A DNA stretch of 64,000 nucleotides from a virus. The DNA lies in IMG/VR virus record IMGVR_UViG_3300045049_000504, positions 1 through 64,000 of that record; one strand, given 5' to 3'. This document shows positions 23,674 to 32,178 of the stretch, piece by piece (within the stretch, counting starts at the first letter, position 1; each line of letters begins with the position of its first letter). The position numbers and the translations under genes are program-made. The notes under the pieces were generated by a model. The model had not been told where the DNA came from. It searched no databases and saw only the letters and a list, made by a program, of their open reading frames with translations.

Positions 23674-25098
23674 TTAGGTTGCGGTGAGCGTCGCCGTGTT
23701 GGAGGTGACGCCGTTGAGCGTCGCCGTGACGTGCGCCGTCCCGGGCGAGCTTGTGTTGGCCACGCCCGCGGGCGTGAATGACGTATTGGCGTTGTCGGCC
23801 GACCAGGTGACCAGGGCGGTGACATCGCACGAGTTGCCGTCGGAGTCGGTGCCCGTCGCGGTGAACTGGACCGGCGTGCCCGTCGGCACCGAGATGTTCG
23901 TGGGCGAGATCGCGACCGACGTGATGGCCGCCGGCTCGTACTCGTCCGTCGGGCCGTACGGGACCAGCGACGCGGCGAGCAGCCGGTCAGCGCGGACGCC
24001 CGTGCCGTCGGTGACGGTCACGCCGAGTCGCACGCGCCCGTACGCGAGCGCCGGCGGCGCGTCGCCGAAGTTGCCCGTCGAGTAGTACAGCGCGCCGCTC
24101 GAATCGACGTCGCGGTAGGTCAGCACGTTCGGTGCGAACGTCTTCGAGGCGCCAGCCACGGTCAGCGGCGCGCCGTTGAAGTTCATCGTCCCGCCCGCGA
24201 ACGACTTCGTGAGTCCGTCGCCAAGCGCGAACTGTAGCCCCGTCGACGTGACGTCGTTGCCGAGGTCGAGCGCGCCGGTCTGGTCGAGGTCCGCCAGTTT
24301 GTACGAGACGTTGAAGGCATGCGGGTACGTGAGCGGCACGAGCGTCGTGTCGGGCAGCGTCTCGGTGTAGCGGACCTCCAGCTCGAGCGCGTCGATGAAC
24401 CGCCCGCGCGCCAGGTCCTTCACCACCGGGGACTCGTTGCCGACGCGGACGTAGGCCACGTCGTTGATGCCGAGCTGCGCGCCCTTGAGGACGAGCATCG
24501 CGTCGCCGAGCATCGCCGCGGTGCCCGGGTCCGCCGCGGCCTCGCTCAGCACGGGTGAGCCCTGGCGGGCTGCCTGGCGACCGCGCGGGTTGAAACTCAC
24601 CGCGAACAGGGTGAACCGCGCGACGCACCAATCGATGCCGCCCACGACGCCGTTCGACTTGGGCTCGCGCTCGATGCCGTCGAAACTCAGCAGCAGCGCC
24701 GGCACGCCGCCGAAGATGCGCTGCATGTAGACGTCGAGGTCGCTCGAGTCGTCGTTGTAGTTCTCGCAGCGGACCAGGTAACCGGTCGCGGCCGGCGACG
24801 TGATGCCGGTCGACGACGCGCGACACCAGCGGCCGGGCAAGCCTGGCGCGACGTCTGCGGGCTGCACGTAGTTGACGCCGTCGTCCGCGGCGAGCTGCGC
24901 GACCTGCCACTGCCAGGCGAGCCCGGTCGCGGTCACGACCCGCATCGAGCGGTCGGGGATGCTGACGGACGCAGTCGCGCGCAACGTCGCGACGTCGGCG
25001 ACGGCGGGGAGCCGCAGGCCGTACGCCCACGACAGCGCGTCAACGATGGCGTTCTCTATGACCGTGCGGGCGCTGCCGAGCGTGATGTCGACGCCCAT
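23674..25098 (-). CDS. Mu gp37-like tail terminator with Ig-like C-terminus
   Basis: 474 residues, GGAGG site. N-terminal region (DITLGSARTVIENAIVDALSW) fits the gp37/DUF1834 family, which closes the tail tube. Mu gp37 is about 185 residues; here an extended beta middle and a BIG2-type Ig domain (TSVAISPTNISVPTGTPVQFTATG, GVTSNTATLTAT) follow. The Ig domain would be displayed near the neck and could bind cell-surface sugars. Confidence 0.65.
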   Translation of the reverse strand: MGVDITLGSARTVIENAIVDALSWAYGLRLPAVADVATLRATASVSIPDRSMRVVTATGLAWQWQVAQLAADDGVNYVQPADVAPGLPGRWCRASSTGITSPAATGYLVRCENYNDDSSDLDVYMQRIFGGVPALLLSFDGIEREPKSNGVVGGIDWCVARFTLFAVSFNPRGRQAARQGSPVLSEAAADPGTAAMLGDAMLVLKGAQLGINDVAYVRVGNESPVVKDLARGRFIDALELEVRYTETLPDTTLVPLTYPHAFNVSYKLADLDQTGALDLGNDVTSTGLQFALGDGLTKSFAGGTMNFNGAPLTVAGASKTFAPNVLTYRDVDSSGALYYSTGNFGDAPPALAYGRVRLGVTVTDGTGVRADRLLAASLVPYGPTDEYEPAAITSVAISPTNISVPTGTPVQFTATGTDSDGNSCDVTALVTWSADNANTSFTPAGVANTSSPGTAHVTATLNGVTSNTATLTAT

Positions 25099-25100
25099 GG

Positions 25101-25784
25101 TTACCTCCGACCCTGCACGTGCATGGTGATGAGGATGAGCAGCACGTCGACGTCCGCGTCGGTGAGGTCGAGGAACTGGCGCTCGGGGAGCTTCGCGCCG
25201 TGCCCGACGGTCGCGCCTTCGTTGTGGGCGCCTGCCCACGGGATCGTGGACTTGATCTCGACCGCGTGCTTCTCGACCTTCGACTTGATGGACTGCGCGA
25301 TGCGCCCGAGCGGGCGGGCCGCGGCCTTCACGGCCGCGCGGGCGTGTCGGTCGCGGAGCCCGCGCACGCTCTTGTCGAGCTTCGCGTCGCCGGTGCTGCC
25401 GAGACGAACCTCGCCGCCGGAGACGATGCGCTCGAACTCCTTGAGGACCGCGTACCGCCGCGCCATCGCGGCGGCGCTCTTGGTCGCGTCACCGCGGCCG
25501 CTCGCGTGTCTGCGCTGGGCCCGCTTCAGCTCCTTGCGCAGCTTGTTGCGGAGGATGTCGTCCGCGCGCCGTCGCACCGACGCCTCGCTGCCGCGCGCCC
25601 CGTCACCACTGCCGCCCTCTTTCTTCTGTGGCCAGCCGGGCCCGCCGGCGTCGAAGATCTCTTGGACCTGCTTGCGCTTGTACTGGTTCCAGGCCTTGAG
25701 CGGGACCTCGAGGTCGCTAAGGTGCTCCGCGATCGTCTCGACCTCCCGGAGGTTTCCGTTGACCGAGACGCGGAGCGTGATCAC
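25101..25784 (-). CDS. virion morphogenesis protein (Mu G / gpS-like)
   Basis: 227 residues from a GTG that overlaps the previous stop (GTGA). The end, LPERQFLDLTDADVDVLLILITMHV, is the hallmark of phage virion morphogenesis proteins (Mu gpG, P2 gpS), needed for stable head-tail joining. The middle is Lys/Arg-rich helix. In Mu this gene lies further upstream near F; here it sits between gp36- and gp37-like genes. Confidence 0.8.
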   Translation of the reverse strand: MITLRVSVNGNLREVETIAEHLSDLEVPLKAWNQYKRKQVQEIFDAGGPGWPQKKEGGSGDGARGSEASVRRRADDILRNKLRKELKRAQRRHASGRGDATKSAAAMARRYAVLKEFERIVSGGEVRLGSTGDAKLDKSVRGLRDRHARAAVKAAARPLGRIAQSIKSKVEKHAVEIKSTIPWAGAHNEGATVGHGAKLPERQFLDLTDADVDVLLILITMHVQGRR

Positions 25785-26287
25785 CTGAAACCGCGCATCA
25801 ACCCGGCGATGCTGATGCGCGCCGCCGGCGCGCCGCTCGAGTCGAGCCCGCCGTCGCCGTTCGGGTCCTGGTCGACGACGCCGGCCACCTTCGCCTGCGT
25901 GACGGCCGCCTGCGTGCCGCCGGCGACGCGCCCGAGCCGGCGGAACCCCTTCGCCAGGTCGTCGAGGAACTTGTCCGCGCGCTCGGCGCGGTCGCGAACC
26001 CATTCGGGCATCGCGGCGCCCTTGCCGCCCTTCTCCCAGGCGATGCGCGCCGACAGGGCCGCGTTCGCGTCGAGGAGGCGGCGCAACGACGGCGAGTCGA
26101 GCGCGGTGATGACCTCCGGGTCGTGCTTCACCTCGACAGCGGTGCGGACCTCCGCCGCGCCGCTCTCGAGGTAGTCCGTCACGACGGCCGCATCGGCCAC
26201 GCCGTCGAGGTTGTAGTCGGCGAGCTGCGCGAGGACGCGCGGCCCGCCGAGGGCGGTCTCGAGGTCTGGCTGAGTGCAGTACGCCAT
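25781..26287 (-). CDS. DUF1320 / Mu gp36-like connector
   Basis: 168 residues. Starts MAYCTQPDLETALG, the classic start of the gp36 family, with DSPSLRRLLDANAALSARIA and a final DPNGDGGLDSSG linker. Acts at the head-tail connector. GGGAG site upstream. Confidence 0.85.
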   Translation of the reverse strand: MAYCTQPDLETALGGPRVLAQLADYNLDGVADAAVVTDYLESGAAEVRTAVEVKHDPEVITALDSPSLRRLLDANAALSARIAWEKGGKGAAMPEWVRDRAERADKFLDDLAKGFRRLGRVAGGTQAAVTQAKVAGVVDQDPNGDGGLDSSGAPAARISIAGLMRGFR

Positions 26288-26311
26288 GACGGACTCCCCG
26301 GCCTAACTAGG

Positions 26312-26818
26312 CTATTTCTTCTGTTTCGGTTGCGAAGAGAGCGGCGGCTTCGACTTACCACCGGGCTGCGGAAGCGGGGCGGCCGGCGGCAGTTCGCCGA
26401 GTTCCACCTCCGCCTCCGGCTCGTCGGCGAGCGGGATGCCCTCGCTGGCCGTGTTGACCACCGGCCTGGCCTCCGGCGCCGCCGGCGGCGCCTCGGCCTC
26501 GCGAGCGGCCCGCTCGAGCTGCTTCGCCTGGGCGGCCCTGGCGAGGCGCTCGAGGCCCTCGTCCACGGCGGCCGATATCGGCGTCTTCTTCGGCTCGGCG
26601 GCCTTCTTCGCCTTGGCGGCGCGGTCGGCGAGGTACTTCTCGTAATCCTCTTCCGACATGCACGCTTCCATGGTCGACCGGTTCTGCAGCTCGCACGCGT
26701 CGACGCGAACGCGCTCGCCGGCGTGCGCCGGGCCGTACTTGTTGCCCTTGCGCACGATGAGGACGACCCCGTCGCCGCTGCCGCCGCCGCTGCGCAGGTC
26801 GTGGATCTTTGCTTCCAT
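26312..26818 (-). CDS. Mu gp35-position protein, Pro/Ala/Glu-rich
   Basis: 168 residues. First 45 residues form a small beta domain (EAKIHDLRSGGGSGDGVVLIVRKGNKYGP ... RVRVDACELQNR); the rest is a charged helix (EDYEKYLADRAAKAKKAAEPKK) and a Pro/Ala/Lys-rich tail. Placed between capsid and gp36-like genes as Mu gp35. Function unknown. Confidence 0.5.
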   Translation of the reverse strand: MEAKIHDLRSGGGSGDGVVLIVRKGNKYGPAHAGERVRVDACELQNRSTMEACMSEEDYEKYLADRAAKAKKAAEPKKTPISAAVDEGLERLARAAQAKQLERAAREAEAPPAAPEARPVVNTASEGIPLADEPEAEVELGELPPAAPLPQPGGKSKPPLSSQPKQKK

Positions 26819-26831
26819 CTCGCTGCCCCCG

Positions 26832-26849
26832 CTGGCTCGCTCGAGCCAG
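26832..26849 (-). terminator. short hairpin after the capsid gene
   Basis: CTGGCTC-GCTC-GAGCCAG stem-loop in the 46-base gap between the major capsid stop and the next start. No T tract follows on the minus strand. Could lower readthrough after the most abundant transcript. Confidence 0.4.
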
Positions 26850-26864
26850 GTTAGCCCGACCTAA

Positions 26865-27890
26865 TTAGATCGAGACGTAGTTACCGTACGAGGTGGTGTC
26901 GGCGCTGTTGATGACGCCCTTGAGCAGGTAGCCCAGCTCGGGGCGGATGATCTTCGGGTCGATGACCGTGAAGGCACGCAGGTCGTCGACGGGGATCATC
27001 GTGTTGGTGTAGCGCGGCACCGAGATGATTGCCTGCGGGTCGTTGGAGTACGCGCTCCACTGGAACCCGGCGGAGAGCGACCACTTGCGCAGCCCCAGCT
27101 CCTCCACGTAGCCGAAGACGATATCCGGCCCCATGAAGGTCACGTAGTTCGGGGTGGCGCCGGCCTGCGCGGCGTTGTACGTCGCGTCGGACACGACGAT
27201 GGTGCCGGGCTTCACGCCGATCAGCTGCTCGATCAGCGCGATGTAGCCGACCTCCTGAAGCTCGCCGCGCGCGTCGACGACGCGCTGGTACTTCGAGAGG
27301 TCCTTGAACTCTTCCGACTGCGCGACCGCCTGCCAGGCGTAGGTCGTGCCCGCGATCAGGTTCGGCTTCTTGCCCTGGTTCGCGTACCCGATCGTGTTGA
27401 CGATCAGGCGGAGGGTCGAGATCGGGGTCGAGCTGCCCGACGTGTAGTTGTCGAAGCGCTGCGCGGCGCTCAGGGTCGAGTTGTTCGTCATGAACGTCGT
27501 CGACCGCAGGCGCAGGTTCACGCGCAGGTACTCGAGCCGCAGGCGCAGCGCGGTGGTGAGCTGGATCGTCCGCTCCGTCTCGTAGTCGAGCGACGGGTCG
27601 GCGTTCTTCTCGGTGATCCACTTGCCGGGGCTGTTGATGCCGTAGACCTGGCAGTTGAAGCTCGTGTCGGGGTCGAGCCGCAGCTCGACATCCGGCGGAG
27701 CCTCGTCGTCGCCGAGCGGCGACAGCTCGTCGAGCGCGAGCAGATTCGCCTTCGACCAGACCGCGAACTGATCGGTCAGGAAGTCGACCGGCCAGCGCGG
27801 GAAGAACTTCTCGCCGATCGAGGTGAACTCCCACGGGTAGTGCAGGGAGATGTTGGTTAGGCGGCGCTTAACGTGCACCGTAGCGGGCAT
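26865..27890 (-). CDS. major capsid protein
   Basis: 341 residues, GAGGAGAT site. No signal peptide or membrane segment; the pattern of an N-terminal arm, a long spine-like helix region (ERTIQLTTALRLRLEYLRVNLRLRS) and P-domain strands fits an HK97-fold capsid protein. Features such as TYAWQAVAQSEEFKDLSKYQ and DDLRAFTVIDPKIIRPELGYLL occur in the capsid family of Mu-like phages. Position after decoration and protease/scaffold genes matches Mu T. Confidence 0.85.
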   Translation of the reverse strand: MPATVHVKRRLTNISLHYPWEFTSIGEKFFPRWPVDFLTDQFAVWSKANLLALDELSPLGDDEAPPDVELRLDPDTSFNCQVYGINSPGKWITEKNADPSLDYETERTIQLTTALRLRLEYLRVNLRLRSTTFMTNNSTLSAAQRFDNYTSGSSTPISTLRLIVNTIGYANQGKKPNLIAGTTYAWQAVAQSEEFKDLSKYQRVVDARGELQEVGYIALIEQLIGVKPGTIVVSDATYNAAQAGATPNYVTFMGPDIVFGYVEELGLRKWSLSAGFQWSAYSNDPQAIISVPRYTNTMIPVDDLRAFTVIDPKIIRPELGYLLKGVINSADTTSYGNYVSI

Positions 27891-27919
27891 GTACTATCTC
27901 CTCAGCTGCTGGCTACGGC

Positions 27920-28360
27920 TTACGAGCCGCGGCGGGTGATCTGCAGGCGGACGCTGATGCGCCCGGTCGCGGCCAGCGTGATGGCCTGGAGCGAGTAGCC
28001 GAGCACGTCGGCGCCGGACTCGGCGGCGAGCTTCTTGCCCGCGCCCGCCGTGGTCGAGGTGATGATGGGGTCGCCGACGGCGTAGGTGCCGGCGACCACC
28101 AGCACCTCGGCGTCGCCGAGGTCGCGGACCGACGCCTGGTCGCCGACGGCGAAGAGGCCCGAGTTGTTCGGGTCGCCCTGGCTCGTCACGACGCCCATGA
28201 CGCCGGTCGCGCCGGCGGTCGTGGTCGTCTGCATGTCGGCATGGTTGCCCGTGCCGGCCTGGACGAGGATCGAACCGAACTGCGCGAGGGCGTCCTGCAT
28301 GACGCCGGTGCGCGAGTGGATGTTCGTCGCCTTCGGGGGGTTGAGGCCGATGTCAGCCAT
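27920..28360 (-). CDS. head decoration protein (DUF2190-like)
   Basis: 146 residues, AAGGAG site. A beta-rich barrel-like protein with the pattern MGVVTSQGDPNNSGLFAVGDQASVRDLGDAEVLVVAG ... GKKLAAESGADVLGYSLQAITLAATG, as in DUF2190/lambda-D-type decoration or capsid-cement proteins. Located directly before the capsid gene. Confidence 0.75.
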   Translation of the reverse strand: MADIGLNPPKATNIHSRTGVMQDALAQFGSILVQAGTGNHADMQTTTTAGATGVMGVVTSQGDPNNSGLFAVGDQASVRDLGDAEVLVVAGTYAVGDPIITSTTAGAGKKLAAESGADVLGYSLQAITLAATGRISVRLQITRRGS

Positions 28361-28371
28361 GTGTCAGCTCC

Positions 28372-29256
28372 TTACTCGGCCGTCTCGGCCAGGTCGGGGT
28401 GTTCGGCGCGGACGACGCGCTCGGCGGCGAGCAGCCGGTGGAACATGATCGGGCGGTGCGCGGCGGGCAGCAGCTTGTCCACCTTCGCCATCGTCACCGG
28501 GTCCTTCGACTCGGCCATCTCGTTCACCTTGTCGGCGAACGCGCTGTCGGTCTCGACGAAGCGGCCGAACGGGGTCTTGACCTCGCGCGGCTTCGGGGCA
28601 CCGTTGCTGAACTCGCGCGCGCCGCCGTGCGCCGGGGGCGCGCCGATGGGGCCGCCCTGGTTGCTGGCGCGGTCGAAGAGGTGCGCGGGCGCGCCGCTCC
28701 TCGGCAGCAGCGCCGCGACGGTGCGCTGGGCGGCGTCGAAGTTGCTGCGGGCGAACGCGATGAGGTCGCCGCGGTTCTCCGCCGGGTAGCCGCCGCGGAC
28801 GGCGGCGTCGGCGAGCGCGACGCACTTCCGCTCGCGCTCGGCCTCGGCGGCCTTGGCGCGGTCGGCCTCGGTGCGCTCGAACGTCGCGACGCGCTTGGAG
28901 AGCGAGGCGATGGTCGCCTGCATCGCGGCCATCTGAGCCTTCTCGCCTTCCTTCTTCTCGTCGTCGGCGTCCATCGTCGCGGCGTCGTCCTCGAACTTCG
29001 ACATGCGCTTGAAGTTCGAGGCCATCTTCGACATCTTCGCCGCGAACGACTTCGCCTCGTCGTCGTCCTCGAACTTCGACATCTCCGACGCCATCTCCTC
29101 GAGCTTGGCCGCCTCTTCCTCGTACTGGAAGGCCTCTTCCTCCATGGCCTCCTGCGCGAGCTTGGCGAGCCGGGCCGAGAGGCCCGTCTTGATGGCGGCG
29201 TCGTCGGCTCCCTCGGCCGCGCCGGCGAACTTCGCGTACTTCTGGAACTTGGGCAT
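28372..29256 (-). CDS. nested scaffold protein (Mu Z-like)
   Basis: 294 residues in the same frame as the protease, beginning MPKFQKYAKFAGAAEG. The AAGGAGGGCACC before the ATG is as strong as any site in the operon, which would be unlikely by chance inside a coding region. Mu I/Z and lambda C/Nu3 use the same nested design, giving excess scaffold over protease. Confidence 0.75.
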   Translation of the reverse strand: MPKFQKYAKFAGAAEGADDAAIKTGLSARLAKLAQEAMEEEAFQYEEEAAKLEEMASEMSKFEDDDEAKSFAAKMSKMASNFKRMSKFEDDAATMDADDEKKEGEKAQMAAMQATIASLSKRVATFERTEADRAKAAEAERERKCVALADAAVRGGYPAENRGDLIAFARSNFDAAQRTVAALLPRSGAPAHLFDRASNQGGPIGAPPAHGGAREFSNGAPKPREVKTPFGRFVETDSAFADKVNEMAESKDPVTMAKVDKLLPAAHRPIMFHRLLAAERVVRAEHPDLAETAE

Positions 29257-30066
29257 GGTGCCCTCCTTCTGAGCCGGCGCGGAGCCGGCGGGTGAACTGT
29301 GCTGCTGGGCCTTCGACGCCTCGATGGCGGCGAGCTGCCTCTCGGCGCCCTCGCGCGTGTCGTGGGTGCCGAGCACGCGGTCGCCGCTCTCGGGCAGGAC
29401 GACGAATTTCCCGTCGCGCTGCTCGATGCGCATCGTCACGTGCTCGGGTCGGCCGTCCGGTGTCGCGGTCACGTCGTCGAGGCGCTGTGCCTGGCCGAAC
29501 GTGATCTGCGTCTCACCCTGCCACGGCGTGTTGGTCGCGGCGACGGCGGCGAGCGCGTACCCGATCTCCGTCCCGTCGCGCTTGGTGGCGTGCGACATGA
29601 ACGTCGGCGAGACGTACTTGAAGTTCGGGAGCAGCTGCTGCCCCAGCTCCGTCACCTCGCAGCGGTACGCCCACAGGCCCTCGCGCGAGAGGTCGAGACC
29701 GTCCTCGGTGCCCGACGCGACGACGTCGCGCGCGCAACCGAGTTTGATGACCTGGCCGCCCGCGACGATGGCGAGCGCGCCGTACCAGGCGAGCGCCGGC
29801 GCAGGCTGACCGTTGACGTGCGAGTAATTACTCTGGTGGTTGTAGTCCAGCGGGATCTGGTCGCCGCGCTCGACGAAGTTGTCCACCATCTCCGACAGCG
29901 TCTTGACGGAGAACTCGGTGTGCTGGCCGTCCTTCTCGTCGACGCCGGGCACGCACACGCGGTCCCACACGCCGGCGCGGACGCGCCCGTCGGCGCCCCG
30001 CAGCGACGCGTCGAACTCGCCGCAGCGCGCGCGCCGCAGCCAGCGTTCGAACTTAGTCAGGGCCAT
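28372..30066 (-). CDS. head maturation protease with fused scaffold (Mu I-like)
   Basis: 564 residues. N-terminal protease domain with the family's IPLDYNHQ segment at 71-78 (Mu I-type phage_protease). From about residue 270 the protein is a long acidic coiled coil (QYEEEAAKLEEMASEMSKFEDD, KMSKMASNFKRMS) typical of scaffold. A second start at residue 271 (ATG 29256) has AAGGAGGGC in front and would yield scaffold alone. The final 100 residues bind capsid in related systems. Confidence 0.85.
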   Translation of the reverse strand: MALTKFERWLRRARCGEFDASLRGADGRVRAGVWDRVCVPGVDEKDGQHTEFSVKTLSEMVDNFVERGDQIPLDYNHQSNYSHVNGQPAPALAWYGALAIVAGGQVIKLGCARDVVASGTEDGLDLSREGLWAYRCEVTELGQQLLPNFKYVSPTFMSHATKRDGTEIGYALAAVAATNTPWQGETQITFGQAQRLDDVTATPDGRPEHVTMRIEQRDGKFVVLPESGDRVLGTHDTREGAERQLAAIEASKAQQHSSPAGSAPAQKEGTMPKFQKYAKFAGAAEGADDAAIKTGLSARLAKLAQEAMEEEAFQYEEEAAKLEEMASEMSKFEDDDEAKSFAAKMSKMASNFKRMSKFEDDAATMDADDEKKEGEKAQMAAMQATIASLSKRVATFERTEADRAKAAEAERERKCVALADAAVRGGYPAENRGDLIAFARSNFDAAQRTVAALLPRSGAPAHLFDRASNQGGPIGAPPAHGGAREFSNGAPKPREVKTPFGRFVETDSAFADKVNEMAESKDPVTMAKVDKLLPAAHRPIMFHRLLAAERVVRAEHPDLAETAE

Positions 30067-30069
30067 CGG

Positions 30070-30516
30070 CTAGCCGTTGATCCAGACTTCGAACTTGTAC
30101 GCGGTCGACGCACCGAAGGTCGGCGTGCCCTGGCTCACGGCCTTGAAGACGAGGCTGGTCGCGGTGCTCGCCGCGCGGTCGTAGTAGACCGACATCGCCT
30201 GCGAGCCGCCGACGAGGCCGCCGGCCTCGAGCAGCGCCATCGCCGAGTTGGACGGCTCGACGCTGCAGAACGGGGCGGCCTGAAAGAGACCCGTCGGGGC
30301 GGTCAGCGTGAAGAGCGTGACCGGCGTCGAGGCGGTAAACGCGGACGGGGCCGAGCCGGTGGTGACGGTCAACTCGAGCGCCATGCCCGAACCGGCGACG
30401 ATGGCGGCGGCGGGGCCGGTGCCGAGCTGCGCGGCGTTGCCGACGGCGACGGTCGGCGCGGGGCCCGAGCCGATGAGCGCCGGGCGGATGACGGGCTTGT
30501 TCGCTGCGTCGTTCAT
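30070..30516 (-). CDS. small head/fibre structural protein
   Basis: 148 residues, GAGGAG site. Ala/Thr/Gly-rich beta protein (GMALELTVTTGSAP, TPVTLFTLTAPTG, TAYKFEVWING at the end). Between portal and protease, where Mu has gp30 (F-like) and gpG; it resembles neither. Perhaps a head fibre. Confidence 0.5.
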   Translation of the reverse strand: MNDAANKPVIRPALIGSGPAPTVAVGNAAQLGTGPAAAIVAGSGMALELTVTTGSAPSAFTASTPVTLFTLTAPTGLFQAAPFCSVEPSNSAMALLEAGGLVGGSQAMSVYYDRAASTATSLVFKAVSQGTPTFGASTAYKFEVWING

Positions 30517-30529
30517 AGGTGTAGGCTCC

Positions 30530-32170
30530 TCACTCGTCGTCGTCGGCTTCTTCCGACGCGGTTGCGATCGCGTGCGCCGCGGTCGCGGCGTTCGCCTTGG
30601 CTGTCTGTTCTGCGGCGACGTCGGGGTTGACCGTGCCGCCGGGCTTGTCCGCCGCGTCGGCGGAGGTCATCAGCGCCCCGCCCTTGGCGACGGCCTGCGC
30701 CTCGCCGCGGATGCGGTCGTCGTCGTCGACGGCGCGCGGCCAGTCGATGCGGTCGAGCGCGCCCTCGATGGAGAGCGGCAGCCCGAGCCGGTTAACGTAG
30801 ATGTCGGCGGCCTGCGCTTCAACCAACGGGTCCGACTCGCGCGGGACTCGGTGCTTGCCGCGCGGCACGCGGCGCGCGAGCAGCTCGGGCGTGACCTCGC
30901 GGTAACCGGCGGCGTTGAGCGCGTCGGCAAGCCGCTCCGCGTTGAAGAGGACCAGCGGCTCGGTGAGCTGCTCGTCGATACGCTCCCACATGCGCCCGAC
31001 GTCGTTCTCTTCCTTGCTGTACTTCACGTCGGCGTGCGTGTCGCTCGCGGCGAAGCTGCCGACGTTGCCGATCTTGGTGGTCAGCGTCGCGCCGAGCACG
31101 CGGATCGACTGGCCGGCGTCGCACGCGTCGGAGAGCGCCGAGGCGGGGTCGTTCGAGCGGCCGCCCTGCGGCGGGTCCTTGATCTCGATCTCGCCGCCGT
31201 CCTTCGGGAGGATCGCGCCCTTGCCCTGGCCGAGCGAGTTCAGGATGTCCTGGTAGCTGGCCTGATACTCGGGGTACTGCGCGATGTCGGAGTCGTAGCG
31301 GATGATCGGCACCGGCAGCGAGAAGCGGTCGACGTGCGTCGCCCACGCGGCCCAGCCGGCGGAGCGGAACATCGAGTACCAGACGCACTGCCAGGCGTGC
31401 CCGCGCCGCGCCTTGATGGGGTGCAGCCCGTCGCCGTCCATGAAAACGAACTTGCCGAGCGGGAGCGGCTGGTACGTGTTGCCGAGCCAGAACAGCGGGT
31501 CGTCCGACTCGAGGTCGAACCGGAAGTGCTTCGGGTGGACGTTGTGGAGCCGCTTCGGCAGCACGACGTCGACCGGCCCGATGGTCTCGCCCTTCGGGCC
31601 TGGGAACCACACCCGCGTCTCGTGCCACTCGACCTCGACGGCCGAGTAGCCGTAGAGGTTCGAGTAGAGCAGCCAGCCGAGCCCGTCGCGCCAGCGCGAG
31701 ACGTGCCCGTAAGCCTCGGCGACGAAGTTGCGCATCGCCGTGCCGGCGTCGTCGGGCGCGGCGCGCGTCAGACGCCAGGTACCCTTGATGCAGTCCTCGA
31801 CGCGCTGGTTCGTGACGGCGGCGTAGTGCCCGTCGCGCGAGTAGATCTGGTCGACCAGCTCGACCCACTTGTACGGGATGCCGCTCGCGACCGCATCGCG
31901 CTGCGCCGAGACGATGACGGCCGGCGTGAGCCCGTCGCCGGGCCACAGTGCCCAACGCGTGCGGGCGGGCCCGGCGAGCGGCGAGACGCGCGACTCGTAC
32001 ACGCCCCACGACTCGAGCACGCGGCGCGTTTTCGCGTCGGGCGGCTGCTGGCCGTAGTGGGCGGCGCCGGGGATGTCGGCGACGCGCGTCGTCTCGGGGC
32101 CGCGGAAGGCGCGGACCGCGGCCTCGAGGCCGGCGGACGCGCGCTCGAACAAGGTAGGCCGTCGGGCCAC
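30530..32170 (-). CDS. portal protein (DUF935, Mu gp29-like)
   Basis: 546 residues from a GTG after GAGGTGACC. Segments SRDGHYAAVTNQRVEDCIKGTWRL, RFSLPVPIIRYDSD and VGSFAASDTHADVKYSKEENDV are hallmarks of the DUF935 portal family. Forms the dodecameric head vertex and DNA channel. Directly follows the large terminase gene. No F-like head morphogenesis gene follows, unlike Mu. Confidence 0.9.
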   Translation of the reverse strand: MARRPTLFERASAGLEAAVRAFRGPETTRVADIPGAAHYGQQPPDAKTRRVLESWGVYESRVSPLAGPARTRWALWPGDGLTPAVIVSAQRDAVASGIPYKWVELVDQIYSRDGHYAAVTNQRVEDCIKGTWRLTRAAPDDAGTAMRNFVAEAYGHVSRWRDGLGWLLYSNLYGYSAVEVEWHETRVWFPGPKGETIGPVDVVLPKRLHNVHPKHFRFDLESDDPLFWLGNTYQPLPLGKFVFMDGDGLHPIKARRGHAWQCVWYSMFRSAGWAAWATHVDRFSLPVPIIRYDSDIAQYPEYQASYQDILNSLGQGKGAILPKDGGEIEIKDPPQGGRSNDPASALSDACDAGQSIRVLGATLTTKIGNVGSFAASDTHADVKYSKEENDVGRMWERIDEQLTEPLVLFNAERLADALNAAGYREVTPELLARRVPRGKHRVPRESDPLVEAQAADIYVNRLGLPLSIEGALDRIDWPRAVDDDDRIRGEAQAVAKGGALMTSADAADKPGGTVNPDVAAEQTAKANAATAAHAIATASEEADDDE

Positions 32171-32178
32171 GGGTCACC

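Noticed and set aside
21056-23677. Plus-strand open frame of 873 codons
   Set aside because: Antisense to sheath and tube genes; composition of a shadow frame.
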